Shown: positions 8,048-13,271, numbered from the stretch's first letter. The stretch is 13,271 nucleotides of DNA from DASTCC01 sp035711465 (GCA_035711465.1 DASTCC010000027.1:1-13271), one strand, 5' to 3'. A program made the numbers and translations. Notes: a model not told the origin generated them from the sequence alone.

Positions 8048-9098
8048 GTCGGGGGTCCTCGATCGGCAGCGTCACCGTGACGCGGTACGCATCCGGCGTC
8101 GGCTCGATCGCGAGCGCGGCCGCGTCGCCGAACGACGCGCGCAGACGACGACGGACGATGTCCAGGCCGAAGCCGGTGCCGCGCCGGCCGCCGTCTTCGT
8201 CCCGCGGGTTGGTGACCGTCACGACGGCGCGCGCCCCGGCCTGGCGCGCGACGATCTCGATCCGTCCGCCCTCGAGCCGCGTCGCCACGCCATGCCGCCC
8301 GGCGTTCTCGACCAGCGGCTGCAGCAGCAGCGGCGGCACCGGCACGCGATCGCTCGGCGGCAGCACCTCCGTGCGCACGTCCAGCCGCTGCCCGAACCGG
8401 ATCTGCTCGATCTTCAGGTACTGCTCGGCCAGCGCCACCTCGCGTGCCAGCGGAATCCGCGGCGACGTCCCGAGCGTCAGGCTGTCGCGCAGGAAATCGC
8501 CGAGCAACTGACACATCACGCGCGCGCGATCGGGCGCGCCGCCAATCAGGCCGGAGATGCTGTTGAGGCTGTTGAAGAGGAAATGCGGATCGAGCTGCGC
8601 CCGGAGCGCGCGAAGCTCGGCGTCGCGATGGGCGACCTGCGCCTCGAGCGCGTGGCGCTCGGCCACCGCCGACACCTCGAACGCGACGATCACGTAGTGC
8701 ACGGTGAGCGTCAGCAGATAGGCCAGCGCGCCGAGGCCGACGAGCAGGGCGACGAGGCCCGGCGGACGGCTCGGCACGCCGAACCCGACCGCCTGCAGTG
8801 CCGCCCACCACAAGCGGCCGACCGCGGCCCACAGGCCGGCGGTCACGATCGCCGCGCCGAGCGCCGTCATCACCAGCCGCACGGCGCCCGCGGTCCGGAT
8901 CGGCGTCGCGCGCGTCACGTACCACGCCGACAGCGAGAAGGGCGCCGTCGCCAGGCCCATCGGCAGGCCGAACGCGAACGACGCGCTCCAAGGCGTGCCG
9001 AGCAGCGCATGGACGAAGACGCCGAGCATCATCCCGACGAGGCTCCAGGCGACCAGATGCAGAACGAGTCGCTGACGATCGGCGAGGATCGGGTGCAC
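8040..9098 (-). CDS. LytS/YehU-type sensor histidine kinase
   Basis: Membrane sensor kinase of 352 residues from a GTG start. The N-terminal half holds about four hydrophobic spans (roughly 11-33, 41-60, 72-100, 113-140) with no sizeable extracellular domain, so it probably senses within the membrane or through a partner protein. Then come a short coiled linker, the His_kinase domain with phospho-acceptor H172 in QLDPHFLFNSLNSISGLI, and a HATPase domain with N-box LVENAGRHG (262-270) and G-box GTGFGLDIV (307-315). The GTG lies three bases downstream of the stop of the LiaF-like gene; no strong Shine-Dalgarno is visible, suggesting coupled translation. ATG codons at residues 23-24 would cut the first span and are less likely starts. 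It overlaps the response-regulator gene by 8 bases. Confidence 0.93.
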   Translation of the reverse strand: MHPILADRQRLVLHLVAWSLVGMMLGVFVHALLGTPWSASFAFGLPMGLATAPFSLSAWYVTRATPIRTAGAVRLVMTALGAAIVTAGLWAAVGRLWWAALQAVGFGVPSRPPGLVALLVGLGALAYLLTLTVHYVIVAFEVSAVAERHALEAQVAHRDAELRALRAQLDPHFLFNSLNSISGLIGGAPDRARVMCQLLGDFLRDSLTLGTSPRIPLAREVALAEQYLKIEQIRFGQRLDVRTEVLPPSDRVPVPPLLLQPLVENAGRHGVATRLEGGRIEIVARQAGARAVVTVTNPRDEDGGRRGTGFGLDIVRRRLRASFGDAAALAIEPTPDAYRVTVTLPIEDPRHD

Positions 9099-9101
9099 GG
9101 T

Positions 9102-9830
9102 CTAAGTCTTGACCTCGACGCCGCCCATCACCACGAAGCCGCGCAGCACCAGCCGGTGGCGCGCCCCCTGCGACCCCGAGCTCTTGTCCTCGGCGCCGCC
9201 GAGAATCGGCGTGATCCGATTCGACACTTCCCAGTCGGGCGGCACGGTGATCTCGATGCCGCCCCACAGCGCGAAGACGTCGATCACCGCCTCGCCGTTG
9301 GCGGTCCCGGCCCCGCGCAGATCGATCTCGATGCCGCCCATGATCGCCGTCAGGTCGCCGCCCTTGAAGGACGCCGACGTGATCCGGCGCTTCACCCCCG
9401 ACCAGAATGCGAAATCGGAAATGACCTGATCGCCCGTCGCCGCGGCGCTGACCGGAGAGGCCGGCGACATCGGAATCGGATCGACGCCGGGAATCTTCCG
9501 GCTGGTCTGAGGCCCCTGCAGGGCGCGCAGCACCACGAGGGCGCCGATGGCGACGAGGATCAGCGGCCAGAGCGCGTCGAACCCCTGAAAAGCGTTGGCG
9601 GCGCCAAAGAACATCAGCACGACGCCGAAGACCTGCCCCGACCGGTTATCCGTCTGGACGACCTTCAGCGCGCCGATCACGATGAACAGCACCGGCCAGA
9701 AGCGCCACAGCCGATCCGCCTCGATCCACCCCAGGTTGTCGGCGGTGATCGCGAGCCCGGCGCCGATCAGCAGGAGCCCGATGATGACCTGCGGCGTGAT
9801 CCGCAGCATGGAGGGACGCCGCTCGATCAT
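9102..9830 (-). CDS. LiaF-like membrane protein (LiaF transmembrane plus C-terminal repeat domain)
   Basis: 242 residues from an ATG that overlaps the stop of the preceding gene (ATGA). The open frame extends further upstream, but there it only shadows that gene. Residues 11-104 form about four short hydrophobic spans in the DUF5668/LiaF style (ITPQVIIGLLLIGAGLAI, WPVLFIVIGALKVV, FGVVLMFFGAANAF, LWPLILVAIGALVVL). After a proline-rich linker (about 106-130) comes a cytoplasmic beta-rich domain with three repeats of a GG(I/V)E motif: MGGIEIDL (164-171), WGGIEITVP (189-197) and MGGVEV (235-240), typical of the LiaF C-terminal domain. In LiaFSR, LiaF restrains the sensor kinase; the kinase gene next door supports the same role here (inference). 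Confidence 0.85.
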   Translation of the reverse strand: MIERRPSMLRITPQVIIGLLLIGAGLAITADNLGWIEADRLWRFWPVLFIVIGALKVVQTDNRSGQVFGVVLMFFGAANAFQGFDALWPLILVAIGALVVLRALQGPQTSRKIPGVDPIPMSPASPVSAAATGDQVISDFAFWSGVKRRITSASFKGGDLTAIMGGIEIDLRGAGTANGEAVIDVFALWGGIEITVPPDWEVSNRITPILGGAEDKSSGSQGARHRLVLRGFVVMGGVEVKT

Positions 9831-10171
9831 CGGCGCTCTCCCTCGTTCCGGTTCGACGGCAGACATTCGGAAAGCACCGCGAAGCCGCCCCAGACGATGA
9901 ACAGCGGCCACGACTGGCGAAGCGACATGAGGTGATGAGTGTGCATCAGGAAGATGCCCGCCAGAAAGAGGAACAGCGCGCCGCTGGCGATCCGCTGCAG
10001 GTCGGTCGAGAAGAAGCGGCCGACGCCCACGACGACGAAGACCAGCGGCCACAGCCGGGCGATGGACCAGCCGGGCGTGACGTCCCACTGATCGCCGAGA
10101 AAGATCAGCCCGATCGTCATGATGAGCACGCCTTTCGTGACCTGGGCCGCGACCTCGTCGCGCCGGGCCAT
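9827..10171 (-). CDS. DUF5668-like small membrane protein (LiaI/LiaF transmembrane-region type)
   Basis: 114 residues. The start is the ATG two bases after the stop of the upstream small gene; longer readings upstream lack membrane character and overlap that gene. Four hydrophobic segments are visible (about 12-27, 41-54, 62-77, 87-101) with repeated W-P-L patterns (ARLWPLVFVVVGVGRFF, RQSWPLFIVWGGF), matching the transmembrane part of the LiaF-like neighbour. A basic N-terminus (MARRDEVAAQ) and charged C-terminus (NRNEGERR) suggest both ends are cytoplasmic. Probable role: membrane component or modulator of the downstream LiaF-like protein/kinase complex, by analogy with LiaI. It overlaps the next gene by four bases. 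Confidence 0.8.
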   Translation of the reverse strand: MARRDEVAAQVTKGVLIMTIGLIFLGDQWDVTPGWSIARLWPLVFVVVGVGRFFSTDLQRIASGALFLFLAGIFLMHTHHLMSLRQSWPLFIVWGGFAVLSECLPSNRNEGERR

Positions 10172-10173
10172 GG

Positions 10174-10314
10174 TCAGAATCCGCTGGGGAGCAACCGGGC
10201 CAGCGCCACCGGCTCGGTCAGGAAGGTCCACATCAGCCAGGAGGCCGCGAGCGCCGCCAGAGCCCCGATCACGGCCGCCCCTGTCATCCACGTTTCCCAC
10301 CAGGTCATCGTCAT
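10174..10314 (-). CDS. Small single-span membrane protein, first gene of the LiaF-like operon
   Basis: A 46-residue protein not recognised as a named family. It begins MTMTWWETWMTG and has one clear membrane helix at about 11-34 (TGAAVIGALAALAASWLMWT), then a short tail LTEPVALARLLPSGF. The start is supported by AGAGG at 10323-10327 eight bases upstream; the longer open frame to 10494 is arginine-rich, runs into the repeat element and is unlikely to be translated. Its stop is two bases from the next start, so it belongs to the five-gene operon. It may be a small regulator or partner of the kinase/LiaF complex. Reality is judged from the ribosome site, the hydrophobic helix and the tight spacing. 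Confidence 0.65.
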   Translation of the reverse strand: MTMTWWETWMTGAAVIGALAALAASWLMWTFLTEPVALARLLPSGF

Positions 10315-10322
10315 GTCCTCGT

Positions 10323-10327
10323 CCTCT
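10323..10327 (-). promoter_or_regulatory. Shine-Dalgarno site deciding the start of the 46-residue membrane protein
   Basis: AGAGG on the minus strand, eight bases before the ATG at 10314. A second GAGG (10317-10320) is only two bases from the ATG, too close to be the working site. This fixes the short protein rather than the longer open frame. Confidence 0.6.
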
Positions 10328-10372
10328 GACAGTCCGAGGATACGAACCTGTCGCTGGCGGCACCCGGGTGTT

Positions 10373-10397
10373 CCGGCCAGCTGCGGTCGATGGCCGG
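10373..10397. promoter_or_regulatory. Inverted repeat upstream of the LiaF-like operon (possible regulator site)
   Basis: CCGGCCA at 10373-10379 and TGGCCGG at 10391-10397 are perfect 7-base arms separated by 11 bases, 59-83 bases upstream of the first start codon of the minus-strand operon. The position would suit an operator or activator site in the promoter region. In GC-rich DNA a 7-base inverted repeat can occur by chance, and LytTR regulators usually bind direct repeats, so the call is tentative. No clear -35/-10 pair was found between it and the gene. Confidence 0.3.
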
Positions 10398-10444
10398 TAA
10401 ATGGCGCGCGCCGGTGGGTCCGGGTGGGGTCAGATCTTGAATCT

Positions 10445-10573
10445 TGGCGTTTGGTGCCAGGTCTTGCATCTCGCCCCTGGTCGACGGCGGTCACTCGACG
10501 TTCAAGACCTGGCGTTTGATGCCAGGTCCTGAATCTCGCCCCGGCCGACGGCGGTCACTCGACGTTCAAGACC
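10445..10573. repeat. Two tandem 65/64-base units inside the palindromic element
   Basis: Unit 1 (10445-10509) and unit 2 (10510-10573) both start TGGCGTTTG and end CGACGTTCAAGACC. They differ by four substitutions and one single-base indel. The first unit starts inside the left terminal arm and the right arm follows directly after the second, so the element looks like a basic palindrome enlarged by internal duplication. Confidence 0.85.
10506..10528. repeat. Central hairpin of the palindromic element
   Basis: GACCTGGC (10506-10513), loop GTTTGAT, GCCAGGTC (10521-10528): a perfect 8-base stem with a 7-base loop, extendable by two pairs after one mismatch. It lies at the junction of the two tandem units and could form in single-stranded DNA or RNA on either strand. 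There is no following T-run, so it is not called a terminator. Confidence 0.6.
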
Positions 10574-10616
10574 TGGCACCAAACGCCAAGATTCAAGATC
10601 TGACCCCACCACCGGT

Positions 10617-10622
10617 TACAAT
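10617..10622 (+). promoter_or_regulatory. Possible -10 box for the plus-strand ATPase-Sco operon
   Basis: TACAAT matches the sigma-70 -10 consensus at five of six positions and stands out in GC-rich DNA, immediately right of the repeat element. Any -35 would lie inside the repeat arm, where only a poor match (TTCAAG, 10592-10597, 19-base spacing) is seen. Transcription would start at about 10629, right at the ribosome site, giving a very short leader, which weakens the call. Confidence 0.3.
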
Positions 10623-10629
10623 CGTCTGC

Positions 10630-10635
10630 AAGGAG
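10630..10635 (+). promoter_or_regulatory. Strong Shine-Dalgarno of the MacB/LolD-type ATPase gene
   Basis: AAGGAG five bases before the ATG at 10641. It is the strongest ribosome site in the window and fixes this start, showing that the operon begins independently just outside the repeat element. Confidence 0.75.
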
Positions 10636-10640
10636 TCTCG

Positions 10641-11387
10641 ATGGCGTTCTTTTCCCGAAGCTCGAGTCAACCCGCGTCCGCGCCCGCGCCTGTCTCCGCC
10701 GACTTCGAACCCGGCCCGGCCGAGGCGCTCGTCTCGATGCGCAATCTCGAGAAGTCGTATGCGCACGGCACGAGCCGCACCTGGGTCCTGCGGCGCGTGT
10801 CGCTCGACATCAAGGACGGCGAGTTCGTGTCGATCATGGGACCGTCCGGCGCCGGCAAGTCGACGCTGCTCCACATCATCGGGATGCATGACAGCGCCTG
10901 GACGGGCGACTACTACTTCGGCGGCCAGCCGGTGCACCGACTCAGCCCCAAGGATCGCGCCCGGCTGCACAAGCAGCACATCGGCTTCGTGTTCCAGAGC
11001 TATCACCTGCTCGACCACCTGACGGTCTACGAGAACCTCGACGTGCCGCTGTCCTATCGCGACATCAAGAAGTCCGAGCGCGACAGCATGGTCTGCGACA
11101 TCCTCGACCGCTTCAGCATCGTCGGCAAGAAGGACCTCTATCCGAATCAGCTGTCCGGCGGCCAGCAGCAGCTCGTCGCCGTGGCCCGCGCGGTGATCGC
11201 GAATCCGAAAGTGATCCTCGCCGACGAGCCGACCGGCAACCTGCACTCGAGCCAGGGCCGCGAGATCATGGAGCTGTTCAAGAAGCTCAACGACGCCGGC
11301 ACGACGATCGTGCAGGTGACGCACTCGGAGACCAACGCCGGCTACGGATCGCGGGTCATCGAGCTCAAGGACGGATGGATCGTCTGA
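10641..11387 (+). CDS. ABC transporter ATP-binding protein, MacB/LolD type, without an adjacent permease
   Basis: Cytoplasmic ATPase of 248 residues. After an unusual N-terminal extension of about 30 Ser/Pro/Ala-rich residues comes a complete ABC fold: Walker A GPSGAGKS (67-74), Q-loop Q119, signature LSGGQQQLVAVARA (171-184), Walker B VILADEP (191-197) with PTGNL, and H-loop H228 in VTHSE. The signature has Leu at 178 where MacB/LolD relatives usually have Arg (QQQR). AAGGAG (10630-10635) lies five bases before the ATG. The MacB/LolD family powers mechanotransmission permeases that export macrolides or move lipoproteins, but the next gene is a Sco-like protein and no permease lies in the window. 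Its partner must be encoded elsewhere or have been lost. Confidence 0.92.
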   Translation: MAFFSRSSSQPASAPAPVSADFEPGPAEALVSMRNLEKSYAHGTSRTWVLRRVSLDIKDGEFVSIMGPSGAGKSTLLHIIGMHDSAWTGDYYFGGQPVHRLSPKDRARLHKQHIGFVFQSYHLLDHLTVYENLDVPLSYRDIKKSERDSMVCDILDRFSIVGKKDLYPNQLSGGQQQLVAVARAVIANPKVILADEPTGNLHSSQGREIMELFKKLNDAGTTIVQVTHSETNAGYGSRVIELKDGWIV

Positions 11388-11390
11388 GAC

Positions 11391-12251
11391 ATGCGTAACG
11401 TGCTCTCCGCGGCGGCACTCGCCGCGGTCGCGGCCGCCGCGTGCGCGCGCGGTGAGGCGCCGAAACGGTACGAGCTCACCGGCCAGGTCCTGGCGGTGCG
11501 CGCCGATCGCCAGCAGATCACGATCAAGCACGAGGACATCGTCGGCTACATGCCGGCGATGACGATGAGCTTCGCGGTCGCACGGCCGGACCTGCTCACC
11601 GGCCGCGAGCCCGGCGAACTGGTGAAGGCGACGCTCGAAGTCCAGGACATGATCGGCCGGCTGGTCGAGATCACGCGCACCGGCACGGCGCCGCTGCCCG
11701 ACCTGACCAACGAAGCCGAGCTGGCCGCGGGTCTGCTGGAGGTCGGCGACGAGGTCCCCGACGCCGCGTTCATCGATCAGACCGATCGGCGGCGCAGCTT
11801 CTCCGAGTGGCGCGGCGGAGACGTGCTGGTCACGTTCATCTACACGCAGTGCCCCCTGCCCAACTTCTGCCCGCTGATGGATCAGAACTTCGCGACGCTG
11901 CAGGATGCGATCGGCGAAGACGCCGCGCTCCGCGGCCGGGTGACGCTCGTGACCATCTCGTTCGATCCGGCGCACGACACGCCGGCGGTGCTGGCCGCGC
12001 ACGCCAGGCGGCGGCGCGCCGATCCGGCGGTGTGGACGTTCCTCACCGGCGATCGCGTCACCGTCGATCGGTTCGCGGCGCGGCTCGGCGTCGGCGTCGT
12101 CCGGCCCGGCAACGACAGCAACGTGATCACGCACAACCTGCGCACCATTCACGTCGGCCCGGACGGCCGCATCGCGAAGATCTACTCGGGCAACGAGTGG
12201 ATCCCGTCGCAGGTCCTGACCGATCTGCGCGCCGCCGTTCGCCAGCCGTGA
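11391..12251 (+). CDS. CusF-like domain fused to a Sco1/SenC-type protein, predicted lipoprotein
   Basis: Probable copper-handling protein of the cell envelope, 286 residues. The N-terminus is hydrophobic and ends in an AAAC lipobox (Cys18). Residues about 26-97 resemble a CusF/CopC-like copper-binding beta-barrel: ELTGQVLAVRADRQQITIKH followed by GYMPAMTMSF, giving candidate ligands H47, M54, M57 and M59. Residues about 115-286 are a Sco1/SenC thioredoxin fold with TFIYTQCPLPNFCPLM; the metal/redox cysteines are C154 and C160, spaced CX5C instead of the classic CX3C. The conserved Sco histidine is probably H248 (VITHNLRT). Family role: copper delivery to the CuA site of cytochrome c oxidase or thiol redox control. 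It starts three bases after the ATPase stop and its own stop overlaps the next gene's GTG. Confidence 0.9.
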   Translation: MRNVLSAAALAAVAAAACARGEAPKRYELTGQVLAVRADRQQITIKHEDIVGYMPAMTMSFAVARPDLLTGREPGELVKATLEVQDMIGRLVEITRTGTAPLPDLTNEAELAAGLLEVGDEVPDAAFIDQTDRRRSFSEWRGGDVLVTFIYTQCPLPNFCPLMDQNFATLQDAIGEDAALRGRVTLVTISFDPAHDTPAVLAAHARRRRADPAVWTFLTGDRVTVDRFAARLGVGVVRPGNDSNVITHNLRTIHVGPDGRIAKIYSGNEWIPSQVLTDLRAAVRQP

Positions 12252-12937
12252 TCGCGGGCGGCGCCGTCGAGCTGCCGTTCACGGCTGCCGAGCGCCGTCT
12301 GATCGCGCGGCTCGACACGCCGGCGAAGGTCCAGGCCTATCTCAACCTGCTGCCGTACAACACCGAGCCGCCTCCGGCACGCGCGATGCTGCGAACGTTC
12401 CGACCGGTGGTCCGGACGCGCACGGCGCACTGCCTCGAGGCGGCGCTCACGGCCGCGGTCGTACTCGACCAGCACGGCTACCCGCCGCTGGTCATGAGCC
12501 TCGCCTCGATCGACGGGCTCGACCATGTCGTCTTCGTCTATCGGGCGCGCGGCCGATGGGGATCCGTGGCGCGCTCGCGCGATCCGGGCCTGCACGGCCG
12601 GCGGCCGGTCTTTCGATCGCTCGGCGATCTGGCACGGAGCTACTTCGATCCGTTCATCGATCGGACGGGATGCCTGCGCGCCTACGGCTGGGTCGATCTG
12701 CGCGTGCTCGACCGATACGACTGGCGCCTCGCGGAGGGCAACGTCTGGAAGGTGGAGCGTCTGCTCTTCGAAATTCCGCACCGGCCGATCAAGTCGTCGG
12801 CCGCGCGTGTGGAACGGCTGCGGCGGAAGTACTTCCGCTTCATGGACGCGTATCCCGATCGCCGGCCGCAATACTACGACCGGCGGACCTGGTCGGCCGT
12901 GCCGAAAGCCTTCGGTCCGGTCATCGACATCCGCTGA
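12248..12937 (+). CDS. Uncharacterised protein with a Cys-His-Asp arrangement (transglutaminase-like fold suspected)
   Basis: 229 residues from a GTG overlapping the Sco stop (GTGA). The open frame continues upstream but only shadows the Sco gene. No named gene is recognised. The pattern RTAHCLEAALTAAVVLDQHG (57-76), then LDHVVFVYRARGRWGSVARS (91-110) and RDPGLHGRRPVFRSL (111-125), places Cys62 at a helix start and His93 and Asp112 on following strands, the order of the transglutaminase/papain catalytic triad. The C-terminal part is rich in Arg, Tyr and Trp (YDWRLAEGNVWKVERLLFEI, then RKYFRFMD). No signal peptide or membrane span is seen, so it is probably cytoplasmic. Coupling to the Sco gene suggests shared expression but does not reveal function. 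Catalytic activity is inference; it could be an inactive relative. Confidence 0.82.
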   Translation: MIAGGAVELPFTAAERRLIARLDTPAKVQAYLNLLPYNTEPPPARAMLRTFRPVVRTRTAHCLEAALTAAVVLDQHGYPPLVMSLASIDGLDHVVFVYRARGRWGSVARSRDPGLHGRRPVFRSLGDLARSYFDPFIDRTGCLRAYGWVDLRVLDRYDWRLAEGNVWKVERLLFEIPHRPIKSSAARVERLRRKYFRFMDAYPDRRPQYYDRRTWSAVPKAFGPVIDIR

Positions 12938-12947
12938 GCCGCGGCGG

Positions 12948-13250
12948 CTAGTCCAGATCGAAATCGCGCGACGGCTTGGTGACCGGCTCGTCCTTCGCCT
13001 GCTTGAGCGCTTCCTCGAACCGACGCGACAGCGCATCGCCGCGCGTCTTCTCGGACTGGACGGCGAGATCGAACAGCGCGTCGCGGCGCGCCTTCTCCTC
13101 GGCGAGGATGCGGTGGGCGTCGTCCAGCTTCGGCCGATCGGCGCGCTCGGGCTCGACGTGGCGCACGACGCGCCGCAGGCCTTCGTCGATGACGAGCGTG
13201 GCCTGACAGCACGGACAGGTGAGTTCGTATTCCGTTCTGAGTGTGCCCAT
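12948..13250 (-). CDS. Small conserved-type hypothetical protein with a CPCC metal-knuckle motif
   Basis: 100 residues, convergent with the preceding operon and separated from its end by only 10 bases. Near the N-terminus MGTLRTEYELTCPCCQATLV has C12, C14 and C15, a single zinc-knuckle-like CxxC; no second cysteine pair follows, so metal binding would need a dimer or a partner. The rest (about 38-88) is charged and helical (ILAEEKARRDALFDLAVQSE), probably coiled coil, with a flexible acidic end FDLD. GGAGG at 13260-13264, nine bases before the ATG, supports the start. No membrane span or signal peptide. Function is unknown; a small cytoplasmic zinc-ribbon-like adaptor is a guess. Confidence 0.8.
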   Translation of the reverse strand: MGTLRTEYELTCPCCQATLVIDEGLRRVVRHVEPERADRPKLDDAHRILAEEKARRDALFDLAVQSEKTRGDALSRRFEEALKQAKDEPVTKPSRDFDLD

Positions 13251-13259
13251 GCGGCGATG

Positions 13260-13264
13260 CCTCC
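13260..13264 (-). promoter_or_regulatory. Shine-Dalgarno of the CPCC-motif protein gene
   Basis: GGAGG on the minus strand, nine bases upstream of the ATG at 13250. It supports this start over any internal one; the promoter lies outside the window. Confidence 0.65.
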
Positions 13265-13271
13265 GATCGCG

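Larger units (their letters stand above)
10423..10610. repeat. Compound palindromic repeat element with 44-bp perfect inverted termini (REP/MITE-like)
   Basis: The 188-base segment begins GGTGGGGTCAGATCTTGAAT and ends with its exact complement: arms 10423-10466 and 10567-10610 are perfect inverted repeats of 44 bases. Inside, an 11-base motif GCCAGGTCTTG occurs four times in alternating orientation (10456-10466 forward, 10503-10513 reverse, 10521-10531 forward with one change, 10567-10577 reverse). The ends match the GGGGTCAGA style of REP sequences mobilised by RAYT (Y1 transposase-family) enzymes; no transposase gene is present, so it would be mobilised in trans. No certain target duplication was found at the borders. 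It occupies most of the divergent intergenic region 10315-10640, so it may affect expression of both flanking operons. Confidence 0.85.

Noticed and set aside
7797..9935. Plus-strand open frame of 712 codons opposite the response regulator, kinase and LiaF-like genes
   Set aside because: Composition is low-complexity (Arg/His/Asp/Pro) and the opposite strand has intact kinase and LytTR motifs, so it is an antisense shadow.
9831..10088. N-terminal extension of the LiaF-like protein
   Set aside because: The extra residues are out-of-frame reading of the DUF5668-like gene, and the ATG at 9830 forms an ATGA overlap.
10328..10372. ECF-type promoter (GGAAC with CGTAT, minus strand) for the LiaF-like operon
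   Set aside because: The two elements are about 25 bases apart, far from the usual 16-17, so the pairing is not credible.
10315..10494. Longer form of the 46-residue membrane protein reaching into the repeat element
   Set aside because: The extension is arginine-rich, without a ribosome site, and partly made of the repeat; the ATG at 10314 has a Shine-Dalgarno.
12938..12947. GCCGCGGC palindrome between the convergent genes as a bidirectional terminator
   Set aside because: Eight GC bases without loop or T-run are expected by chance in this DNA.

Overview
The window is a GC-rich (roughly two-thirds G+C), densely packed bacterial chromosome segment from a Gram-negative (diderm) organism: it encodes a TolC-type outer-membrane channel, a periplasmic adaptor and lipoproteins. 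The mix of a LiaF-like/LytS/LytTR cassette, a CusF-Sco fusion with a CX5C metal motif and a GGGGTCAGA-type palindromic repeat fits Acidobacteriota (Vicinamibacteria-like). That placement is an inference from gene content and style, not from a marker gene.

Region 1 (92-7226, minus strand) is a seven-gene, translationally coupled operon for a tripartite drug or toxic-compound exporter of the YbhGFSR type: TetR/CecR-like repressor, HlyD/YbhG-like adaptor lipoprotein, first ABC ATPase, TolC-like channel, second ABC ATPase and two ABC-2 permeases. Every junction is a 4-base overlap or direct abutment. A perfect 14-bp palindrome just upstream of the tetR start is the probable autoregulatory operator. 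In E. coli the two ATPase domains are fused in YbhF; here they are separate genes with the TolC gene between them, and the first ATPase has proline where the H-loop histidine should be.

Region 2 (7301-10314, minus strand) is a second tight operon: a 46-residue single-span membrane protein, a four-span DUF5668-like membrane protein, a LiaF-like protein, a LytS/YehU-type sensor histidine kinase and a LytTR response regulator. It resembles the LiaFSR envelope-stress module, but with LytS/LytTR signalling partners.

Region 3 (10315-10640) is the divergent intergenic region. It holds a compound palindromic repeat of about 188 bp (perfect 44-bp inverted termini around two tandem 65/64-bp units) that reads as a REP/MITE-like mobile repeat.

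Region 4 (10641-12937, plus strand) is a three-gene operon: a MacB/LolD-type ABC ATPase with no permease beside it, a CusF-Sco copper-handling lipoprotein, and a 229-residue protein of unknown function with a Cys-His-Asp arrangement like transglutaminase/papain-fold enzymes. A convergent minus-strand gene (12948-13250) encodes a 100-residue protein with a CPCC metal-knuckle motif. No tRNA, rRNA, CRISPR array, transposase or phage gene was seen.
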